DNA of 8,914 nt. It comes from CAZBWE01 sp964495465. GTDB taxonomy: Bacteria; Planctomycetota; Phycisphaerae; Sedimentisphaerales; Anaerobacaceae. How positions within the stretch are numbered: position 1 is the first letter of the stretch; each line of letters opens with the position of its first letter. Location of the stretch: contig CAZBWE010000087.1 of the NCBI GenBank assembly GCA_964495465.1, positions 1 through 8,914 of the forward strand, given 5' to 3'. Of this stretch, positions 5,274-8,914 are shown one piece after another. A program made the position numbers and the translations under genes. The notes beneath the pieces were generated by a model. The model worked only from the letters and a program-made list of their open reading frames with translations. It was not told where the DNA came from and did not search any database.

Positions 5274-7252
5274 TGGCTAAGAGCAAGAACAAAAAGTCAT
5301 TTCGAATAGGTCCGGCCCCACAGCGTAAAGACAGCAAGAAGCCCCCCCTGCCGTCCTATAAACGTGGGCCTTTTAGCTGGTTGATAATTGCGATTATCAT
5401 TTTCACCGCAATGATGATGCTGCAGCAGTGGCAAAAAGATGGAGTCCGGTGGGACGAATTCATTAAATATGTTGAAAACGGTATGGTCGAGAGTGTCAGG
5501 ATTGGTGAGACAGAGATTAAAGGAAAATTCAATCAGCAGGGTATCGCCAGCCGGGGCGAAAAAGCACCTGTCTCTTTTACCGTTGATTATAACCCGCAAT
5601 GGGTGGATAAGGAGTATCTGCAAAAGTGGGTGGAAGAAAGCGGCGTTGAGGTAACGTTTGCTGAGCAGCATGTATGGCTCTTTTTGTTTATGCAGTGGAT
5701 TTTCCCTTTGCTTGTAATTGGTGCTTTTATTTATTTTATGTTTATTCGCAACCTGCGCAGCGGAGCCGGAGGTATGCTGATGTCCTTTGGCCGAAGCAAA
5801 CATCGCCTGCAGGGCAAAGACCGCGTTAAGGTTACTTTTAATGATGTAGCCGGCATTGACGAGGCAAAGGAAGAAGTGGCTGAGATAATCGAATTCTTAA
5901 AAAATCCCAAAAAGTTCCAGCGGCTCGGCGGACGAATACCACGCGGTGTTTTGCTTATTGGCCCACCCGGCTGCGGTAAAACGTTGCTGGCAAAAGCAAT
6001 TGCAGGACAGGCAGATGTTCCTTTCTTTAGTATATCGGGCAGTGACTTTGTAGAGATGTTTGTTGGTGTCGGCGCCTCCAGAGTAAGAGACCTGTTTAAG
6101 CAGGCAAAGGACAATTCACCCTGTATTATTTTCCTCGATGAGATCGATGCAATCGGGCGAAAGCGTGGCGCCGCTTTTGTTGGTGGCGGGCACGATGAGC
6201 GCGAGCAGACCCTGAACGCAATCCTTGTGGAGATGGATGGTTTCGATACGAACGACCAGGTTATTGTAATTGCAGCGACAAACCGTTCGGACATTCTTGA
6301 CCATGCCTTAACACGCCCGGGAAGATTTGACAGGCAGGTTGTTGTCCCGCTGCCCGACCTGAAAGGAAGGCTTGAAATACTAAACGTTCATGCAAAAAAA
6401 ATAAAGATTAGTCCGGATGCTAATCTCGAACGTCTGGCCCGCGGCACTCCTATGTTCAGCGGTGCGGATTTGGCCGCCATTATTAATGAATCGGCTCTCG
6501 CTGCCACTATGGCAAACAAAGATTATGTCGAGACCGCGGATTTGGAGGAAGCAAGGGACAAGGTCAGGTGGGGAAGAGCGAAGAAAAGCAGAGTTATTGA
6601 TGAGCAGGACAAAAAAATCACTGCTTATCACGAGGCCGGGCATGCTTTCATTCAATCCGTCCTCGAAGACGCTGACCCTCTGCATAAAGTAAGTATCATT
6701 CCACGCGGCCCTTATGGTGGCGCCACCTTTGCATTACCTGAAAAGGACCGTATTCATTATACGAAAAAATACTGTATGGCATTTATTAAAGTGTGTTTTG
6801 GCGGCCGTATCGCCGAGGAAATCTTCTGCGATGACATCTCCAGCGGTGCACAATCCGACATCCAGCAGGCAACTAATCTGGCAAGGCAGATGATTTTGAC
6901 CTGGGGTATGAGTGAAAAATTGGGGTTGATTAGTTATAGTGATGATTCAGGTTTTGACAACAGAATCTACGCAATACCGGGAGAAAAAGATTATTCGGAA
7001 AAAACCGCCGAAGATATTGACATCGAAGTAAAGAGAATTACAGAGCAGGCATACAAGGATGCGAAACAATTGATAATGGAGAATAAAGATAAGCTCGAAC
7101 GAATAGCGAATGCACTGCTTAAATACGAAACACTCGATGCTGACGATGTAAAACTGATTCTCGAAGGTGGTCAGCTGGATAAACCTACCGTCGCCGATTT
7201 GTTGGCTGCCGAGAAAGCAAAAAACGATAAGAAAGAGGATAGTAAAAAGTAA
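5273..7252 (+). CDS. ftsH: ATP-dependent zinc metalloprotease FtsH
   Basis: A 659-residue inner-membrane AAA+ protease that extracts and degrades membrane and short-lived cytoplasmic proteins as a hexamer. Two membrane spans (about 33-52 and 134-158) flank a roughly 80-residue periplasmic domain. The AAA+ module has Walker A GPPGCGKT (230-237), the pore loop FVG (263-265), Walker B IIFLDE (285-290), and second-region-of-homology arginines R348 and R351 in ALTRPGRFDR. The protease domain has HEAGH (453-457), with D529 in GAQSDI as the expected third zinc ligand, so both activities look intact. Length is within the family range. Odd points are a basic, proline-rich cytoplasmic tail of about 32 residues before the first span, longer than in E. 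coli, and a lysine-rich end (KAKNDKKEDSKK). The next in-frame Met is M47 inside the first span, so the start at 5273 is kept despite its poor ribosome site. It follows an envelope gene pair, consistent with but not proof of a shared envelope theme. Confidence 0.97.
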   Translation: MAKSKNKKSFRIGPAPQRKDSKKPPLPSYKRGPFSWLIIAIIIFTAMMMLQQWQKDGVRWDEFIKYVENGMVESVRIGETEIKGKFNQQGIASRGEKAPVSFTVDYNPQWVDKEYLQKWVEESGVEVTFAEQHVWLFLFMQWIFPLLVIGAFIYFMFIRNLRSGAGGMLMSFGRSKHRLQGKDRVKVTFNDVAGIDEAKEEVAEIIEFLKNPKKFQRLGGRIPRGVLLIGPPGCGKTLLAKAIAGQADVPFFSISGSDFVEMFVGVGASRVRDLFKQAKDNSPCIIFLDEIDAIGRKRGAAFVGGGHDEREQTLNAILVEMDGFDTNDQVIVIAATNRSDILDHALTRPGRFDRQVVVPLPDLKGRLEILNVHAKKIKISPDANLERLARGTPMFSGADLAAIINESALAATMANKDYVETADLEEARDKVRWGRAKKSRVIDEQDKKITAYHEAGHAFIQSVLEDADPLHKVSIIPRGPYGGATFALPEKDRIHYTKKYCMAFIKVCFGGRIAEEIFCDDISSGAQSDIQQATNLARQMILTWGMSEKLGLISYSDDSGFDNRIYAIPGEKDYSEKTAEDIDIEVKRITEQAYKDAKQLIMENKDKLERIANALLKYETLDADDVKLILEGGQLDKPTVADLLAAEKAKNDKKEDSKK

Positions 7253-7314
7253 AAATTGGAAGTGCTTTCCCTTTTCCTTTTTCCTTTTGTGAAATTTTTT
7301 CTGTAATAGTTACT

Positions 7315-8004
7315 ATGCCCAAAAAAATCATAGCCCAACAAACTAAGCTCAGTGTAGATAAAGCCAAGGCCGCTGAACGCGTAAAGAAAATTTGGCCTGT
7401 GTTGGTAAAGACATATCCCGATGCAAAGATTGCTCTCAAATATACCAATCCGCTTGAGCTTCTCATTGCAACAATTCTCTCAGCCCAGTGCACCGATGTT
7501 CGAGTTAATATGGTTACTAAGGGCCTATTCAAAAAGTACAAATCTGTCGATGATTGGATAAGGGCCGATTTAAAACAGATCGAGTCGGACATAAAAAGCA
7601 CCGGCTTTTATCACAATAAGGCGGTAAATATCAAAGGCGCCTGCACAGCGATAAAAAATCAATATGGCGGCAAAGTCCCCGATACGATGGAAGAGCTGCT
7701 GAAGCTCCCCGGCGTGGGAAGAAAAACAGCTAATGTCGTTCTGGGCAACGCCTTTGGTGTCCCTGGTATTGTCTGCGATACACATGTTATCCGCCTTTCT
7801 CGCCGTCTCGGCCTTTCCGAAAATAGCGACCCGGTCAAGCTCGAATTTGATTTAGCCGAAATAGTTCCGAAGAAAAACTGGACTTTATTCAGTGATTTGC
7901 TTATTTTCCATGGCCGAAGTATCTGTAAGGCGCGCAAGCCGGATTGTAAAAATTGTCCGATTTTGCAATTTTGCCCTTCTGCAGACAACCCGGATTTATG
8001 GTAA
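7315..8004 (+). CDS. nth: Endonuclease III (DNA glycosylase/AP lyase)
   Basis: A 229-residue base-excision repair enzyme that removes oxidised pyrimidines and cuts the abasic site by beta-elimination. The helix-hairpin-helix is LPGVGRKTA (131-139) with catalytic K137; the catalytic aspartate is D155 in CDTHV. The 4Fe-4S ligands are C204, C211, C214 and C220 in the exact C-x6-C-x2-C-x5-C spacing. QCTD (58-61) is the conserved DNA-contact segment. All key residues are present. Compared with E. coli Nth (211 residues) there is a lysine-rich N-terminal extension of about 15 residues. No clear ribosome site precedes the ATG (CTGTAATAGTTACT), and the next Met (M66) is inside the core, so the start is kept. 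The 62 bp after ftsH hold a pyrimidine-rich tract (about 7267-7288) but no convincing terminator, so the gene may share the ftsH transcript. Confidence 0.96.
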   Translation: MPKKIIAQQTKLSVDKAKAAERVKKIWPVLVKTYPDAKIALKYTNPLELLIATILSAQCTDVRVNMVTKGLFKKYKSVDDWIRADLKQIESDIKSTGFYHNKAVNIKGACTAIKNQYGGKVPDTMEELLKLPGVGRKTANVVLGNAFGVPGIVCDTHVIRLSRRLGLSENSDPVKLEFDLAEIVPKKNWTLFSDLLIFHGRSICKARKPDCKNCPILQFCPSADNPDLW

Positions 8005-8013
8005 AATACGTAC

Positions 8014-8032
8014 CATGGGCTTCCAGCCCGTG
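8014..8032. repeat. REP-like palindrome between nth and the LOG gene
   Basis: CATGGGCT (8014-8021) and AGCCCGTG (8025-8032) pair over 8 bp (one T-G wobble) around a TCC loop. No T-run follows. The GGGCT-TCC-AGCCC core is a kind of short palindrome I recall as dispersed in planctomycete and other genomes, similar to REP elements. Dispersal cannot be tested within this window. It ends 29 bp before the LOG start and may act on RNA stability or translation. Confidence 0.55.
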
Positions 8033-8060
8033 ATGAAAAACGAGTCACGAGGCACGAATT

Positions 8061-8750
8061 ATGTTGGATATTACAGATAAACCCGTAAAGGACCTTTGGC
8101 GGATATTCAGGGTAATGGCCGAGTTCGTCGAGGGTTTTGATGAGCTTGCTTCTGTCGGTCCTGCCGTTTCGTTTTTCGGCTCCGCCAGGGTTAAGCCGGA
8201 CAATAAGTACTACAAACTCGCCGAGAAAACCGCTTTCGAGATAGCAAAAGCTGGCTTTGCCGTCATAACCGGAGGCGGCAGCGGAATTATGGAGGCCGCA
8301 AACAAAGGTGCTGCCAATGCAGGCGGCCAGAGCATCGGCCTTAACATTGAGCTGCCTCTGGAGCAGGTTCCCAACGAGTATCAGAATTTTTCGCTTCACT
8401 TTAGATACTTTTTTTGCCGAAAGGTAATGTTCCTGAAATACGCCCACGGCTTTATAGTTTTCCCGGGCGGCTATGGAACTATGGATGAGTTTTTCGAATC
8501 ACTCGTATTAATTCAGACCTTAAAGCAGGCCTCCTTTCCTGTAATCTTGATGTGCAGCGAATACTGGCAAGGCCTTATTGACTGGATGAAGGAGAAGATG
8601 CTGAAAGAATACAAGCATATTTCACCCGAAGATTTGGATGTCTTTACGGTCCTCGATGAGCCGAAGGATGCGGTTAAGGTCATTGTGAATTTCAAGGAAT
8701 CCCAAGGCCGTGTCGGTATAGAACTACCTACCGGTATGAAAAAAACTTAA
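8061..8750 (+). CDS. LOG family (TIGR00730-type) nucleotide phosphoribohydrolase
   Basis: A 229-residue Rossmann-fold protein of the LOG/lysine-decarboxylase-like family. Characterised members split N6-modified or plain nucleoside 5'-monophosphates into base and ribose 5-phosphate. VSFFGSARV (36-44) is the first strand-loop, GGGSGIMEAANKGA (71-84) the phosphate loop, and PGGYGTMDE (135-143) the family signature. R120 and E143, 23 residues apart, correspond to the catalytic Arg/Glu pair described in bacterial LOG proteins, so the protein should be active. The old label lysine decarboxylase is misleading. Whether the substrate is a cytokinin-type nucleotide or a housekeeping one is open. GAGG (8049-8052) lies 8 nt before the ATG and fixes this start. 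It follows nth by 56 bp; no functional link between the two is evident. Confidence 0.93.
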   Translation: MLDITDKPVKDLWRIFRVMAEFVEGFDELASVGPAVSFFGSARVKPDNKYYKLAEKTAFEIAKAGFAVITGGGSGIMEAANKGAANAGGQSIGLNIELPLEQVPNEYQNFSLHFRYFFCRKVMFLKYAHGFIVFPGGYGTMDEFFESLVLIQTLKQASFPVILMCSEYWQGLIDWMKEKMLKEYKHISPEDLDVFTVLDEPKDAVKVIVNFKESQGRVGIELPTGMKKT

Positions 8751-8760
8751 CATTTTCGTC

Positions 8761-8792
8761 ATTGCGAGGCCTGCGAAGCAGGCCGTGGCAAT
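8761..8792. repeat. ATTGCGAGG...GCAAT palindromic repeat
   Basis: Outer arms ATTGC (8761-8765) and GCAAT (8788-8792) enclose a perfect 7-bp stem GGCCTGC (8768-8774)/GCAGGCC (8778-8784) with a GAA loop. The frame CGTCATTGCGAGG, variable stem, GCAATCT is one I recognise as a dispersed short repeat in many bacterial genomes. It lies 10 bp after the LOG stop and could also end transcription or protect the RNA 3' end, but no T-run follows. Confidence 0.7.
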
Positions 8793-8804
8793 CTACTCTC
8801 AATA

Positions 8805-8832
8805 ATCACTTATCATTTATCACTTATCATTT
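8805..8832. repeat. Perfect 14-bp tandem duplication
   Basis: ATCACTTATCATTT occurs twice in direct succession (8805-8818 and 8819-8832). Each unit is itself two similar 7-mers (ATCACTT, ATCATTT), so the tract is four degenerate heptamers. It lies directly after the palindromic repeat, in DNA clearly more A+T-rich than its surroundings, as expected from slippage. The stop of the possible right-edge gene falls inside it. Confidence 0.8.
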
Positions 8833-8914
8833 ACTCGTACGGTGAGCATTGTAAATAATCCCGCCTAATTCTCGGTATTGTGAAAGGACCTTCCGAGCTT
8901 CTTCGCGAAGAACA
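8827..8914 (-). CDS. Possible C-terminal end of an unidentified protein (cut by window edge)
   Basis: The minus strand is open from the window edge for 28 codons to a TGA at 8829-8827. The peptide includes EEARKVLSQYRELGG and then IIYNAHR, with the alternating charged/hydrophobic pattern of a real helix and a glycine turn. I cannot assign a family. A second minus-strand frame is also open here, with less protein-like content, so chance remains possible. If real, it converges on the LOG gene and explains why palindromic repeats collect in the 76 bp between. Confidence 0.35.
   Translation of the reverse strand, partial: VLREEARKVLSQYRELGGIIYNAHRTSK

Noticed and set aside
7253..7314. Terminator between ftsH and nth (GGAA...TTCC followed by a pyrimidine tract)
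   Set aside because: The stem is only 4 bp and the tract is mixed C and T rather than a T-run.
7659..8447. Minus-strand open frame (262 codons) across nth and the LOG gene
   Set aside because: It is antisense to two genes with complete catalytic motifs; the translated peptide has no family features.
8061..8750. Lysine decarboxylase annotation for the LOG-family gene
   Set aside because: PGGYGTMDE with the R120/E143 pair marks a phosphoribohydrolase; there is no PLP-binding lysine motif of true lysine decarboxylases.
8757..8834. CRISPR array made from the palindrome and short repeats near the right edge
   Set aside because: There is one palindrome and a contiguous tandem duplication, with no spaced identical repeats and no cas genes.

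Overview
The window looks like ordinary chromosome from a Gram-negative bacterium, assembled as a scaffold: a run of exactly 100 N (2470-2569) splits one gene. The best guess for the host is a planctomycete, perhaps the Phycisphaerae/Sedimentisphaerales side. This rests on a HYExAFE-type protein (a conserved hypothetical I associate with Planctomycetes), the FtsH variant (GPPGCGKT Walker A, LPEKDR after the zinc site) and a double-membrane envelope gene pair. The host call is inference from recalled family patterns, not a computed placement.

Left part, minus strand (about 3339 down to 76): a cysteine-rich YkgJ-type protein overlaps the start of hisS (histidyl-tRNA synthetase) by ATGA. hisS runs into the N gap after 129 codons. 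On the other side of the gap lies the HYExAFE-family protein, with a PD-(D/E)XK nuclease-like residue pattern, and 51 bp later a secreted glycoside hydrolase family 2 enzyme of beta-glucuronidase type. The spacing suggests one transcript, but the gap may hide more than the rest of hisS.

A 295-bp divergent intergenic region (3340-3634) carries a good sigma70-like promoter for each side and a set of TTTTCC/GGAAAA inverted repeats between them.

Right part, plus strand (3635-8750): a secreted BamD-like TPR protein overlaps, again by ATGA, an LptE-like lipoprotein. Both fit outer-membrane biogenesis. ftsH (membrane AAA+ zinc protease) follows after 91 bp, then nth (endonuclease III with a 4Fe-4S cluster), then a LOG-family nucleotide phosphoribohydrolase. 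Short palindromic elements sit before and after the LOG gene, followed by a perfect 14-bp tandem duplication. At the right edge there may be the last 28 codons of a minus-strand gene.

I found no CRISPR array, tRNA, rRNA, transposase or recognisable defence system. The least explained items are the HYExAFE protein beside hisS, the symmetric divergent control region, the six-codon leader overlapping the ftsH start, and the palindromic repeats around the LOG gene.
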